NCBI GenBank assembly: GCA_027972325.1
Contig: JAPMOS010000074.1
Span: forward strand, 1-64,000
Direction of reading: 5' to 3'
DNA from: Paratrimastix pyriformis
Lineage: Eukaryota; Preaxostyla; Paratrimastigidae
DNA: 64,000 nucleotides
Made by a program: the position numbers and the translations under genes. The notes under the pieces are model-generated. The model saw nothing but the letters and a program-made list of their open reading frames with translations. It did not search any database and had not been told where the DNA came from. Of this stretch, positions 42,237 to 64,000 are shown one piece after another. The stretch's first letter is position 1, and every line of letters starts with the position of its first letter.

Positions 42237-42383
42237 AAAATTTGGAGAATGGTTCGCTGCTCCCGCTCCCAGCGACAAAACCGCCAACCAGCTCGCCAGC
42301 ACCCCCCTTGGGATGATCAGGATCATCGCATCATCGGAGTCACACCTTGTTTTGTACAAGCCCATCTGCTTCCCCGCCCCTCC
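42141..42383. other. Convergent gene ends with poly-C/CA run
   Basis: Poly-C tract (42,189-42,222) followed by a CA run. The space lies between the end of the F-box/SPRY gene (+) and the IFT144 stop (-). A short last exon of the SPRY gene could lie at 42,235-42,380 but I cannot prove it. Confidence 0.4.
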
Positions 42384-53415
<11,032 letters not shown>

Positions 53416-53484
53416 AAAGCTGCGGCTCTGCCTGCTCCACTTGTGTTATATTGACCTTTTCGGTTTTTCAAACCAACACACAAA
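53416..53484. promoter_or_regulatory. Bidirectional promoter space, IFT144 / RPA2
   Basis: Only 69 bases separate the two start codons on opposite strands. This is the tightest of three head-to-head pairs in the window. Confidence 0.6.
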
Positions 53485-54768
53485 ATGAGCAACGCCCCCA
53501 CGGTCTGACCGTGCTTCGCAAATGCCGAGAGTTAACGAATCCCCTTCACGGATTAGAGCCCCAATGAATACGGCGGTGCGGGTTGGGTGCGCAGCCCCAC
53601 GCAGCAGCAGTTCGGTGACACGCCCGCTCCGGCCCAACGAAGGGTTTGCCAAGATCTATTTTACTCCAGCGCACACTATCGCGTCTTTCTCTCCAGGGTG
53701 GACGTGATATTGAGAACTCCACTCTTGTCCCCCGCACTATTAAGCAACTTCTCAATGCCACTCAGACTGTGCCCGACGAGGCATTCAAGATTGACGGACG
53801 TGATGTGACCACGGTTTGTCCTCCTCACATCCCCCCAGTTCCCCCCCCCCCCCCCCCCCGTGCCCAACCCATCCACCATTATCCATCCTCGTCACCCCCC
53901 CCTCGTCCCCATTTTCCTCGTGCCCTCCCAGGTCTCCATCTTGGGTCTCATCCTTGAGGCCACCGTGGAGAGCACGCATTACAACTACAAGGTCGACGAT
54001 GGCACGGGCTGCATTGATGTCCGGGTTTGGATCTCGGACAGCCTCGCAGACCCCGCCCGTCAGGCCCAGCTTCGGTCTCCATCCCCCCGGGGGTCTTTCC
54101 GCCTCTGATCCTTCTCCCAGGGAGGGCGTCTACGTCCGGGTGACGGGCAACCTGCGGTCGTTCATGGACCAGAAGAACATCATGGCCTGGCAGATGGTCC
54201 CCGTCACCGACTTCAACGAGATCACGTGGCACGGGCTCTCCGTCATCCACGCCCACCTCTACAACACCCGGGGCCCCCTTCCCTCCTCCGTCTGTCCAAA
54301 CGCCTTCCACTTCCCGTCATCCCCGGTTCCCACAGACTCCCCCCGCAGCCACTGCGACCACCTCGGGGGCTGTTCCCCCACAGCAGCCTGCACAGGCGGC
54401 TCCGGCCGCGACTGCCGGTCGCGCCGCCCCTCCTCCACCAGCTGCGCCTCCGATGGGGGCCGGTGAGGTTCCCATGACCCCATGCCAGCAGCAGGTGCTC
54501 AACGTGCTGCAAAGTCCCCAGGGGGGTGAGGGCATCACCATCGATGATGTCGTCAAGACCCTCGAGGGGACATACACGGAGGCCGAGGTCAAGTCCGTAC
54601 TACCGAGTCTCGGGGTTTCTTGGCGCCTGCAGGAACCTCTCTCATTACCTTCTCTCCTCTGAATGCATTTTTTTGTTTTTTGTTTGCAGGGATGCTGTGG
54701 AACTCCTGTTCGCGCAAGGTCGGCTCTGCTCGACGCACGACGAGGAACACTACACGGCGAATACCTAA
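53485..54768 (+). CDS. RPA2: Replication protein A 32 kDa subunit
   Basis: Middle subunit of the single-stranded-DNA-binding RPA heterotrimer, acting in nuclear replication and repair. A tiny exon 1, MSNAPT, is followed by a short exon with QQFGDTPAPAQRR (the Ser/Gly/Pro N-terminal region). GGRDIENSTLVPRTIKQLL and the OB-fold strands ILGLILEATVESTHYNYKVD, GCIDVRVWISD, YVRVTGNLRSFMDQKNIMAW and FNEITWHGLSVIHAHL come next. A Gln/Pro/Ala linker leads to the winged-helix domain: CQQQVLNVLQSPQGGEGITI, EAEVKSVLPSLG, then the last exon AVELLFAQGRLCSTHDEEHY with stop 54,766-54,768. The fold order and length match animal RPA2. Introns start GTCTGA, GTTTGT, GTTTCT and similar. One intron has a poly-C tract at about 53,840-53,860. 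The stop lies only about 130 bp before malic enzyme. Confidence 0.92.
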
Positions 54769-54899
54769 AGCAAATTTGCTTGGCGATTTGTTTTCCCTTT
54801 TTGAGCATCTTGACACAACCCTGTCAAGAATTCTTCGAGTGGTGGGCACAATGTATTGTGTGCGGTCAAAAATTGGGTCTTGTCTGAACTGAGAAGGGC

Positions 54900-57510
54900 G
54901 TGTTCAAGGCCAGAAAACCGGAGCGACCCGCACCTGAGACGGCGACAGCCTGTGTCACCCGTTCGAGATTCACTAACAGTCTGCTCGTCTCCTCCCGGAC
55001 GGCCCTGAGCCCTGATGATTTGGTTTTTGTTTTTTCTCCAGTGTCGCTCACTGAAGGCAAGCGTGGCCAGCAGCTCCTGGCTGATCCCCTCCTCAATCTC
55101 GCTGAGGCTTTTACCACTGAGGAGCGTTCCCAGCACGGCATTCGCGGCCTGGTTCCTCCCCGCGTCCAGTCTCTGAATGTCCAGGCTCAGCGCTATCTGG
55201 CCATCTTCCAGGCTGAGACTGATCCCATGAAGAAGTTCATGTTCCTGTCTGAGCTCTTCGAGGTCAATGTCAACCTGTTCTACAAGCTTGTCACTGAGAA
55301 CTTCCCCGAGATTGGTTGGCAAGAAGTTTTTGAAAATTCCCTGATGGCTCACACACTATTTATTTATGATTTTGTAGCTCCCTATATTTACACTCCCCAT
55401 GTTGGCCAGTACTGCCTGAAGCTGCACGAAGTTTGGCGCCCCAAGTCTGTCGGGTGTCAATTTTGTGTTCGTCATTCTTTCGATAGGCAAGCGCTGTTCT
55501 ATTCCCTCGAGGACCGCGCCCACATTGACGAGATTACTTCCAACTGGCCTCGCCCTGAGGTTGATATTGTTGTTGTCACCGATGGTGGCCGTATTCTGGG
55601 TCTCGGCGATCAGGGCTGCAATGGCATCGGCATCCCTGTCTGTTCCTTCCACCACCGCCCATCCATTCAATGCTATTTTTTACCAGATTGGCAAGCTGGC
55701 CCTTTACGTCGCTGGCGCCGGGTCGGACCCCCGCAAGGTTCTCCCGGTCCAGATTGATGCCGGCACCAACAACGTTGCCCTGCGCTCCCACCCCCTGTAC
55801 ATGGGCCTGAACCGCCCTCGTCTCCAGGGTGAGGAGTACTTCCAGTTCGTTGCCGATGTCGTTTCCTCCATCCACCGCCGCTGGCCCAAGGCCCTCATCC
55901 AGTTCGAGGACTTCGGCACGGACAAGTCTGTCTCACCCCGGCGCCTCACCCAGACTCCGAGAACTCACACCACACCACAGCGCCTTCGAGCTTCTCCGGC
56001 GCTGGCAGAACCAGATGCTCTGCTTCAACGACGATATCCAGGGCACCGGGGCTGTGACCCTGGCCTGCCTGATGAACGCCGCCCGCTCCCGGGGCTGGCG
56101 CGATCTCTCCCAGGAGCGCGTGGTCATTGTCGGTGCCGGCAGCGCCGGCCTCGGCATCTCCGACGCCGTCTGCTCCGCCATGGTCAAGCAGTGCGGCATG
56201 ACCCTGGAGGAGGCCCGGAGCCACTTCTACCTGCTCGATATCAACGGCCTGCTGGGCACCGGCCGCTCCGACCTCACCGTCGACCAGCGCCGCTACCAGC
56301 GCACTGACATGCGCGCTGGCATGAACCTGGTCTGTGCGGCCCCGGGGATAGACCCCGCCACCCCCCCTCCTGAGCCCAGTGATGCATCCTTCTTCTTTCG
56401 ATCGGAGTTTCGACCGTGATGGTCATCGATTTCCGTGTTTCAACTGATGGGACCCCCCCGCCCTCGTTCCATTTGAACCGCTGTCTGGCTCCGGCCTCAT
56501 CTCCACGTCTCCATCGCCCCCTGTCTCCATCCCCGACCAGGCCGAGGTTGTTGCCGCTGTGCACCCCTCGACCATGATCGGCGTCACCGGCACGGCCAAC
56601 CTCTTCACCGAGGAGATCCTGCGCGAGGTGTGCGCCCACTGCGAGAAGCCCCTCATCATGCCCATGTCCAACCCCACCTCCAAGGTCCGGCCCTCCTCCT
56701 CCTCCCCCCCTCCCCTCCCCCCCCCCCCCCCTCCCAGCCAGCCAGCCAGCCAGCCAGCCGTCTCCATCATCATCACACCACCTGCTCGCCATCTCATCAA
56801 CCTTCATCCGCATCAACAACCCTCCTCGTCCATCAACAAACCCCGCTCATCACCGCCCCCCCCCCCCCACCCTCCCAGGCCGAGTGCACCCTGGAGCAGG
56901 CCCTGGAGCGGTGCCACGGCAAGTGCATCTTCGCCTCGGGGAGCCCCTTCAAGGACGCCACCAAGGACGGGCACACCCTGGTGGGCAACCAGTGCAACAA
57001 CATGTACATCTTCCCCGCCCTGGGCCTGGCCGCCTGCGCGTGCCACGCCACCAAGGTCACCGACAACATGCTCTACGCCGCCGGCATGGCCCTGTCCGCC
57101 CAGGTCACCGACGAGCAGGTGCAGCGGGTCCGTCGCGCACGCCCTCCCCCGCTGCCCCACCCGCTGCCCCGCCACCATCATCAACCGCATCGCATCATCA
57201 CCGATCATATTCATCCAGTCATCACTGCTGCGGCCAAGCGGCCATCGTGATCGCCAACCACCACCGCCCCCGGTGTGTGTCTCACCCCCCCCGGTTCTTT
57301 CGACCATCCCCCCGATCCCGTCCCCCACCCCAGGGCCAGCTGTTCCCCTCGCTGGCCAACATGCGGGATATCTCGGCCCGCATCGTGGTGGCCGTCGTCC
57401 GGCAGGCCGTCGAGGACGGCGTGGCCGCCATGCCCGAGGGCTGCACCAACGACGAGCAGCTCATGCAGTGGGCCCGCTCCAAGATGTGGGTCCCCGACAC
57501 CCACCACTAA
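54900..57510 (+). CDS. ME: NAD(P)-dependent malic enzyme
   Basis: Converts malate to pyruvate and CO2 with reduction of NAD(P). The N-terminal part reads ADPLLNLAEAFTTEERSQHG and IRGLVPPRVQSLNVQAQRY. APYIYTPHVGQYCLK and VVVTDGGRILGLGDQGCNG hold the active-site region. CFNDDIQGTGAVTLACLM gives the metal-binding D-D, and VVIVGAGSAGLGISDAV is the Rossmann dinucleotide site. MPMSNPTS, CIFASGSPFKDAT and LVGNQCNNMYIFPALGL follow, with stop 57,508-57,510. Eight introns, most starting GTCTGT or GTCCGT, restore the family sequence exactly. The start is uncertain: the ORF opens MFKARKPERPAPETAT, a basic stretch that could be an organelle-targeting peptide, but an upstream exon is possible. Subcellular location is therefore not decided. 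Confidence 0.93.
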
Positions 57511-57864
57511 ACGGTGGTTGGCGTATGGTGACGGGTGGCGTGTAGCTGGGTGGAGGATTCTCTGTTCGGGGGGTTGGAACTTTCTTTCTTTCGTTTCTCT
57601 TTTGTCGTCGCACAATAATTTCGGTTGCCATCGGAGCGGACGTTCCCCAGGAGGGAGAGCGGACGGTGGAGGGATGGCCAACCTTTTTTTCAAACCCATT
57701 GGGACTTCCCAGGGAGAGGGTGGTGCCGGGGACGACCGTATATTCCCGATCGCAGGCGGGTCACGTTTACGGGGGGCATAATGCGTCGTATCGGTCGTAT
57801 CGGTTTCGACGGCGAGCCCGCCAAGGGCCGACAGCGTCCTCACGGGGCCGAAAATGGTCAGAAC
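57511..57864. other. Convergent 3' region between malic enzyme and F-box gene
   Basis: Holds the malic-enzyme 3' end and possibly the last coding part of the minus-strand F-box gene. A diverged copy lies at 62,938-63,200. The reading frame of the F-box C-terminus here is not resolved. Confidence 0.4.
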
Positions 57865-59984
57865 TCAAGATATCCGCGCATCCAGCTGGCAGAGGAGAAG
57901 TCCAAGATGAGCCGGTCTGAGCACCCGTACCCGTGGGGGCACAGACCGGCTGGCCAAGCTCGGGTAATCGGCGCCGCAGAGGAGGAAGAGCAGTTCGCAG
58001 AAGCGCTGCACGTTCCCCATGGGCCCCAGGCCCGTCATGACCATCAGCCGACGCAACTGCCGCTCGTTGATTCTGGCGGGTCATATCCACACATCCCATA
58101 CGAGACGAGACCGGATGGTGAGGCCAAGGGGGGGGGGGGGGGGGGGGACCGGGCCGCCTGAATGAGCAAAGGCCGGACCCGACGACCAAAGATCAGGCCA
58201 CTGGGGCGTGTTGGGAATTTCGGTGCGCCAGTGCGGGCGAGAAGAACAGAGTGGCACCCGAACAGACATCAGTTTGGGGGTTTGATAGGGGGCAGTTGTG
58301 GCGGCGCGCTGGAAGAGGACATCACCCGGCATGTTCGTGGCCGCGGCCGACTCTTCAGGAACGCCTCTGTCCCCCTCGTCGTCCTCAAGTTCCTCGCCGT
58401 CCCTCAGCGCATCCCAGACACCGTCCAACTTCGCGAAGCCCAACTGTTGCTGCCAGGCCCGCTCCACGTCCCGCCTCGCAGCATCCATCGGTGGGCGGCC
58501 AAGGCCATACCGCAGCCAGGACATATTTCCTCCCGTTCTGCGAACCACGCAGGCGCGCAGAATGATGATGGAGCCTCGGGCCAGGGCCAGGGCCAGGGCC
58601 AGGGCCAGGGCCAGGGCCAGGGCCAGGGCCAGGGCCAGGGCCAGGGCCAGGGCCAGGGCCAGGGCCAAGGCATACATGGGCGTGGGGCAGGGGGTGGGCG
58701 GACCCGAGTTCTAACTCAAGGAAGAGCGGTAGTGATCCGCGACCGTTCTGGAGGCAGACCGGGGAGAGGTCCGCCTTGACCCGGCATCGCTTCTCTGTGG
58801 GGCAGACGAAGGGTGACCACCAGGGCGGGTGGGAGCGCCCCGAAACAGAGGAAGAGGGGGCGGGGAAGGGATGCACGGACGCCGCTCGACGAAGGTGGCC
58901 ATGCTGGTGAGCACCTCCTCCCAGGGAATGTCGATCCGCACCCGGCTGTGAAAATCACCCGGAAGATCTGAGGAGGCGTCCACGAAGGAAGCACAAAAAC
59001 ATGGGTCGTGCTCTCGGTGGGGTTATGGGGATGGGAGGAGACAGACATTTCTGCCAGCCAGTCGAGGGGGAGCTGAAGAGTTCGCAGCGGAGCCGGCGGA
59101 CGAGGAGCAGGACATTCATCAGAACGGGATCGGTCCGTTTCCGGTCTGGGATTTTGGGGTGTGTGTGGAAAAGGGGCCGATCAATCGGACGACGGGATTG
59201 GGGGTGAGCGTTCCGGAAAAGGAGCTGCGGAGGGCGAACCGTGGTCTCGGAGGTGTGCGATCTGTCCGGTCAAGCGTTGGATGGAACACGCAATCGCGGG
59301 GGCCTGTCTCAGAAGTCCTTCCTAAAACCCAAGTCGAGATCGTGGCCAACAACAACAACAAAACAAACCTGTTTTTTGGCAAAATTCTCCTTCGGTTGGG
59401 TCATCTCCCCCAAGCGCGCCAACTCGTCCTGAAGCGCCTTTTCCAGGGGCTTCGAAATCGTCTCGACCATTTCCGCGCGCATCTGCTGGACGAAGTTCCA
59501 GGCGGCCCTCGGCAGCTCCAAATAAAATTGGCCAATTGCAAACTCGTAGGCTATCCGCCGAGTCCGCAGTGCCTCAAGTGGGCCATACAGGAGCTCATCG
59601 CAGAGCTATGCACAGACGTGGTGGCTGGTTCAGCCGGGAAGGTGGGAGAGAGACCTGGGCCTCATTTTCCAGCGGGACAGTCACGAAAGGGTTCGGATGC
59701 GAGGTGGCAGGCAAAGGGTCTCCGCAGGTGCTGGTGGGGGTTGGGGTTGCTGCGCCCCGCAGATTAAGAGCCTGCGAGGTCATCTGACACAGGCGCCGAG
59801 AAACGAGCATGAGATTGCAAATACTTTTATTGGCCAACTCAAACTCGGGCAGCGTATCGAAAAGATGCAAGAGAACCAGCTTAAAGACAGGGTGGGGGAG
59901 GTCATGCAACCTCGAAGGCGGAACCTCAACAACAACAGAAGGAGCTTTGAAGTTCTTCTGGGGGACTTTGGTACGTCTGCTCAT
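57865..59984 (-). CDS. F-box protein
   Basis: Starts MSRRTKVPQKNFKAPSVVV and continues LHDLPHPVFKLVLLHLFDTL then SICNLMLVSRRLCQMTSQAL, a clear F-box (LP-x-x-[IV], then LVSRRL) that would dock to Skp1 in an SCF ubiquitin ligase. Later exons give CDELLYGPLEALRTRRIAYE, ELPRAAWNFVQQMRAEMVE, PPQIFRVIFTAGCGSTFPG (about 58,950), QQLGFAKLDGVWDALRDGEE (about 58,430) and RRLMVMTGLGPMGNVQRFC with ELLFLLCGADYPSLA (about 58,040-57,960). Substrate-recognition repeats are not recognised. The C-terminal end is unsettled. Introns carry a poly-G run (58,129-58,147) and a hexamer array. Part of the gene is duplicated at 62,938-64,000. Confidence 0.6.
58577..58668 (+). repeat. CCAGGG hexamer array, about 15 copies
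   Basis: Perfect hexamer array in the F-box gene. GGG triplets recur every six bases on the + (template) strand, so quadruplex formation is possible. Confidence 0.95.
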
Positions 59985-60036
59985 CCAAAAGCTCTCAATC
60001 GTACTGCAGTTAACAGTACCCTGTTTCTGGTGGCTA

Positions 60037-60071
60037 AGTTAAGTTAAGTTAAGTTAAGTTAAGTTAAGTCA
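60037..60071 (+). repeat. TAAGT pentamer tail of LINE C
   Basis: Seven TAAGT units (ACTTA on the element's strand) at the 3' end of LINE C. The run is too short and isolated to be telomeric. Confidence 0.85.
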
Positions 60072-61784
60072 AACCCTTGCGGGTGTTCTCATCGGGCGTG
60101 CCCAGCCCTAGGCCTTAACTTCAGGCTGCGCTCTACCCGTGAGACATTGATTCATTTACTCCGTCTTCGCAATACGCCTCTCCCATTTCGCCCGAGCATT
60201 CCGCGCCTTCCTCAGCCCACGACCTGCAGCCTTCGCGCGCTGTCTTACCACCGCCCCACTCGCCGTTCTCCCCCTTGCCCCCCCCTCCCGCATCGCTAGC
60301 ACCCGCTCATTCAACTCCTTCAGCCTCCCCAACGACCCAACCCTCAGCCTCGCCGCACCCCTCCTCAACGCCTCCCTGCACATCCCCGCCCCCTCACTCG
60401 TCCCTGCCGCCACCGCCGCCGTATTCCAGCGGACCTCCACCCTCCCGCGCCCCCACCTGGGCCTCGAGGCCCGCGCCTTTTTCTTACCCACGTCCTCGCC
60501 CCCCTCCCGACCCCTCGTCCGCTTCCCCGATCTCAGGGTCTGCCCGTCCGCTTCATCCGCCGCCTTGCCGCACCTCCTCTCCAGCTCCTTCGACCAGATC
60601 CTCCTGCTGGCCTTCTCGTTCACCCTCCTACGGATTTCCGCCGCCGCCCCCGCCACCTGGCCCTGGTATTTCTTGACCCACTCCTCCCCGAGCTCTCCCG
60701 CGGTCGTCTGGTCCACAATCCCGCACCGCCGCCACACCCCGCCTCCCAACCAACCCCCGCCAAGCTAGCCAGCCTGTTCCCCACCCTGCACACCCATCGC
60801 TCCATGTCATCGCCGTCCCATCCGCTGTCGGCCTCCACCACCCCGCACAGCTGCTTCAGCGCCCGCTCCCAGCACTCCTTCCGCGGTGGGTACAGCATCC
60901 GCGCCCGGTCGTTCTCGTACAGCCCAAGCCACCAGCCGTCAGCCTGCAGCCGCCGCTGCGTCGGCACCCCTCCCCAATGTGCCTCTTCCCACAACACCAA
61001 TGCCCCAGGCCGTATTTCCCACCACGTTGCCCTGAGCCCTTGCACCTCCCACCCCGGCTTCTTAGATCTTCGGACCATCACCGCAATTCGCACCGGGGAT
61101 GTACCAGGCACCCCGCCCGCCAACCCCTCCCGCATCAGCTTCTCCGCGTTACAATTGGGCCCAACCAGTGCCATCAACGCCCTCCCCGGAACAGGCCACG
61201 CCTTGCCCCCCCGCGTGCAAACAATTCGGCCGAACATCGGATTCATCTCCCCGAGCACATCCGTCGCCATCTCGTCCAGGCGCAACGCCTGCATGAGCAC
61301 CCCCGACACATCCCACGGCACCACCGATCGGATCCGGTCCTCCGGGAGCCGAGCCTCCAGCGCCGCCTTCAGCGCCCCGCACTCCATGAGCCGATCTCGC
61401 AGCGCCTTGTTCATCTGCTGCCCCTCGTGGACCACACACTCCCGCGACGGGCCCCGAAGCCACCCGAGATCCTCGTGGGCCCGCTCCCAGGCCTGGTACC
61501 TCCCCCGCTCGGTCTCTTCCATCGTCGCCTAAGCCCTCACCTCCCGGTACTGGGGGCACTCCAGCAAGGCATGCTCGAACGTCTCCGCCTTGCCACATCC
61601 ACACAGGCCCCCCGGCCCCAGGCCCCACCTCCGCTCTCTGTCGCCGGTCATCATCTTCCGCTGCATCAGCCCCAAGTTGTTTCTGGTGGCACGGAATATT
61701 TCGACCCGCGTCCGTCCGGCAGACTTCACCACAATGAATTGCCGGAGGGGCGCATTGTTCGGCCCTCCAGGCACAACACGTCAA
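60037..61784 (-). mobile_element. LINE C: 3' part of a non-LTR retrotransposon
   Basis: Read on the minus strand, the first part encodes QFIVVKSAGRTRVEIFRATR and GLCGCGKAETFEHALLECP, a C-C-H-C zinc finger of the kind closing LINE polyproteins. It is followed by about 430 codons in two or three frames (ETERGRYQAWERAHEDLGWL, RIAVMVRRSKKPGWEVQGLR, and an Arg/Lys-rich end with stop at 60,156). No RT domain remains, so it is 5'-truncated. After about 85 untranslated bases it ends in seven ACTTA pentamers (60,037-60,071), as expected for a LINE with a microsatellite tail. Confidence 0.7.
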
Positions 61785-62764
61785 TATGCACCTTGTATTG
61801 TGGGTTGCCGGGGTCGCCCCCTGTCCTGCACGTTGTTGCTCGAACGCTATATCGCATCGACATGATGATGTTGTTCCAGGCTCCCACTTGGCCGCCGATT
61901 ATCGCCGTTGGAGTCGGAAAGGGAACTGTGCATGTCTTTCAGGAACCCCATATCATCGGCAGCTTCTGACCACCCGAAGGTTGTTTTCGACCCAGGCAAA
62001 CTCACCTTCCCCGAAGCAGCCTTCGTCTGGTGTGTCGGGCCGCTCTTCCATTGGCCTCAACCGCGGACAACTCGCTGGTTTCGGCTCAGGTGACTGCCCT
62101 TTTCCAGCAGCCACAGCGCTTATTTTCGAGGGTTTGACAGGTCAGATTTGACTCGGTTAAGCCATGAACCATTGCAGCGACCCACTACAGTGCACTTTTT
62201 TGATTTCACGGTGGGGCGGCCGATTTCCGGTCTGGACCCTGCTTTACCTTCCTCCCCGAAGCTCTCCGCATTGGATCGCTCGTTCACGTTCGATTGTTGT
62301 TCTGTTGGACGCAGGTTGGGACGGGCCCACGCCAACCCACACGAACTTGCTGCCCAAAAATGTTTGACAAGGAGATCCGTTTTCGTTTTTTTCTGGGTGG
62401 CCGATGCCCCGAGCTCACTCTGCGCAGGGATCGAGGTGGGTGCACTTTTTGGCCGATGCTGTCCTGCGCGGGATTCACTCCGGTCCTGCGCCCTTTTGCG
62501 CGCTGGTGGGGCGTTTCGATTCGCAGACGGGGTGTTCAACCGCCAAAAACCAATTCCTCTACCGCCTCGGGCATCTCATTCGGCTGTTTCCTCGCCGACA
62601 GCGCCCGAGTGCGTTCTTGCCGACATGATCGTCGTCCACTGGGTCGGCCCCAGGTCCCCGTCCCCTTGGGCCAGCCCCTCGAGCGTGTCGATCCAGTCGG
62701 CCTCCTCCTCACCTTTGGAGTCCCCGCCATCCACCTCCTTGTCCACCTCCCCCGGACAAGCCTC
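61785..62764. other. Unassigned region between LINE C and the duplicated segment
   Basis: Several overlapping + ORFs of 60-120 codons exist (for example around 61,870-62,150 and 62,400-62,630). None has a recognisable domain, and I could not chain them with GT-AG introns. It may be a remnant of a disrupted gene. The last part (about 62,620-62,760) is Pro/Ser-rich and GC-rich. Confidence 0.35.
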
Positions 62765-62937
62765 TTCGGCAGGCCCCTGGTGTGTCTCATCCCCCGGTTC
62801 TTTCGACCATCCCCCCGATCCCGTCCCCCACCCCAGGGCCAGCTGTTCCCCTCGCTGGCCAATATGCGGGATATCTCGGCCCGCAGCTCATGCAGTGGGC
62901 CCGCTCCAAGATGTGGGTCCCCGACACCCACCACTAA
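62765..62937 (+). pseudogene. Duplicated malic-enzyme last exon, broken
   Basis: Near-identical to 57,271-57,510: the end of the last intron with its CCCCAG acceptor, then QLFPSLANMRDISAR, then the final MWVPDTHH codons and TAA. Relative to the intact gene, 76 bases are missing (equivalent to 57,383-57,458). The junction lies at a GCA microhomology and shifts the frame. No upstream malic-enzyme exons are present, so it is a dead fragment. Confidence 0.9.
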
Positions 62938-64000
62938 TCGGTGGTTGTCGTGTGGGCAGCTGGGTTGGAACTTTCTTTCGTTTCTCTTTTGTCGTACAAT
63001 AATTTCGGTTGCCTATCAGCGGAGCGGAGCGCGGGAGGGGGAGGGGACATGGTGTCGGGATGAGATCTTTCGAACCGCCATTTCGGTCCTCGACGCTTCC
63101 CAGGGAGCGGACGGTGTGGGGGACGACCGCGAATATATTCCGGATCGGAGGCGAACAACACCAAAATCGGACGCCGGGGCAGCCCATGGGTCTCGGGTTC
63201 GACAGTGAGCATATAATCGCCCGAGGCCGTCATCACAAAGCAAGGCTCCTTCTCAGCCAGCTGGCAGGACCGGGTGAGATGAGTCGATCCTGCAGCTGGG
63301 GGCACAGACTGGGCGGCCAGGCTCGGGTAATCGGCGCCGCAGAGGAGGAACAGCAGTTCGCAGAAGCGCTGCACGTTCCCCATGGGTCCCAGGCCCGTCA
63401 TGATCATCAGCCGACGCAGAGACCGAGCGTGGGCCCTGATGGGGTCATGCCCACACCCATCCAGACCCCGCACCCAAGACGATAATGAATGACTGGAATG
63501 ATGATCTGGATGATGGTGGTGGGTCGAAGGGGGCCGCACCCGTGCAAAGCAAAGGGCGTCCCGACTCTAGATCAGGCCGTGGTGGTGTGGGGTTTGCAGG
63601 CGCCCTCAGTCAGACCATTGAGCGGGATCGTAAGAACCCCGGCAGCGGCGGAAGAGATCCCGATCCTCCATATACTGGGAATACTGCACTTCAGGCACTC
63701 CCCCGTCCCCATCGCAGTCTTCAAGTTCCGCATCGTTCGCCCGCACATCCCGATCACCGTCCAGCTTCGCAAAGCCCAGCTGGTGCTTCCAGGCGCTCTC
63801 CACGTCCGGCCTCTCGGCATCCGTCTTGCTGTCAGACGGCGCTCTCCCCGGCGCCTGGCCAAGCCCATACCGCAACCGAATATCGCCCGTACTACGACGC
63901 CCCGGGCGTGAGCGGAATGATGATGGAGCTTCCCCTTGGCCGGGCTGGCCGCAGTGGGCGGACCTGAGGGCGAAATCGAGGAAGAGCGGCACGGAGCCGC
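62938..64000 (-). pseudogene. Partial second copy of the F-box gene 3' half
   Basis: On the minus strand RRLMIMTGLGPMGNVQRFC and ELLFLLCGADYPSLAAQS (about 63,430-63,320) and, upstream, WKHQLGFAKLDGDRDVRAND (about 63,790) match the F-box gene at 57,960-58,470. This copy runs on from MTGLG with CFVMTASGDYMLTVEPETH, a reading missing or diverged in the first copy, and it extends past the window edge. Whether it is a working paralogue or a relic depends on sequence outside the window. Confidence 0.55.

Noticed and set aside
60037-60071. Telomeric repeat
   Set aside because: Only seven TAAGT units, sited at the 3' end of LINE C. It fits a LINE tail better.
61870-62640. A spliced host gene on the + strand
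   Set aside because: Short ORFs could not be joined into one protein with consistent introns, and no domain was recognised.

Overview
The window is nuclear DNA of a flagellated, probably unicellular eukaryote. It is GC-rich and intron-rich, and it encodes the ciliary retrograde-transport protein IFT144/WDR19. Other housekeeping genes are RNA polymerase III subunit RPC8 (POLR3H), replication protein A 32 kDa (RPA2), NAD(P)-malic enzyme and an MFSD1-type transporter. The lineage cannot be fixed from sequence alone. Two genome traits stand out. Most introns begin GTCYGT instead of GTRAGT. Introns range from about 19-25 nt up to several hundred nt, and the long ones are filled with microsatellites and poly-C runs that always lie on the sense strand of the gene.

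Layout, left to right. 1-5,160: decayed non-LTR retrotransposon (LINE A) with reverse transcriptase, RNase H and an extra C-terminal region. 5,437-9,040: GAT repeat, then a 5'-truncated LINE B. 9,136-16,344 (+): multi-membrane protein with two class III cyclase-like domains. 16,702-18,731 (+): MFSD1-like transporter. 19,797-20,315 (+): small four-TM protein. 20,316-22,755: non-coding, with repeats. 22,756-30,044 (-): paralogue of the cyclase-like gene, in inverted orientation. 30,151-31,306 (+): POLR3H. 31,461-33,713 (-): unidentified 750-residue protein. 33,842-36,840 (+): unidentified six-TM protein. 37,066-37,968: 3' fragment of a second LINE B. 38,038-40,503 (+): condensation/acyltransferase-type enzyme. 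40,719-42,140 (+): F-box/SPRY candidate. 42,384-53,415 (-): IFT144. 53,485-54,768 (+): RPA2. 54,900-57,510 (+): malic enzyme. About 57,865-59,984 (-): F-box protein. 60,037-61,784 (-): LINE C. 62,765-64,000: a second, damaged copy of the malic-enzyme tail and the F-box 3' region.

Genes are packed closely. Three head-to-head pairs (cyclase-like/POLR3H, 750-aa protein/six-TM protein, IFT144/RPA2) share intergenic spaces of about 70-130 bp that must act as bidirectional promoters. RPA2 and malic enzyme are separated by only about 130 bp. The two cyclase-like genes form an inverted, convergent paralogue pair around the transporter and the small membrane gene. They keep the transmembrane-C1-transmembrane-C2 plan of animal-type adenylyl cyclases but have lost conserved catalytic residues.

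No rRNA, tRNA, CRISPR or LTR element was recognised. Exon boundaries were deduced by eye from reading-frame continuity and family alignment. Gene ends are firm where a stop is stated and approximate elsewhere.
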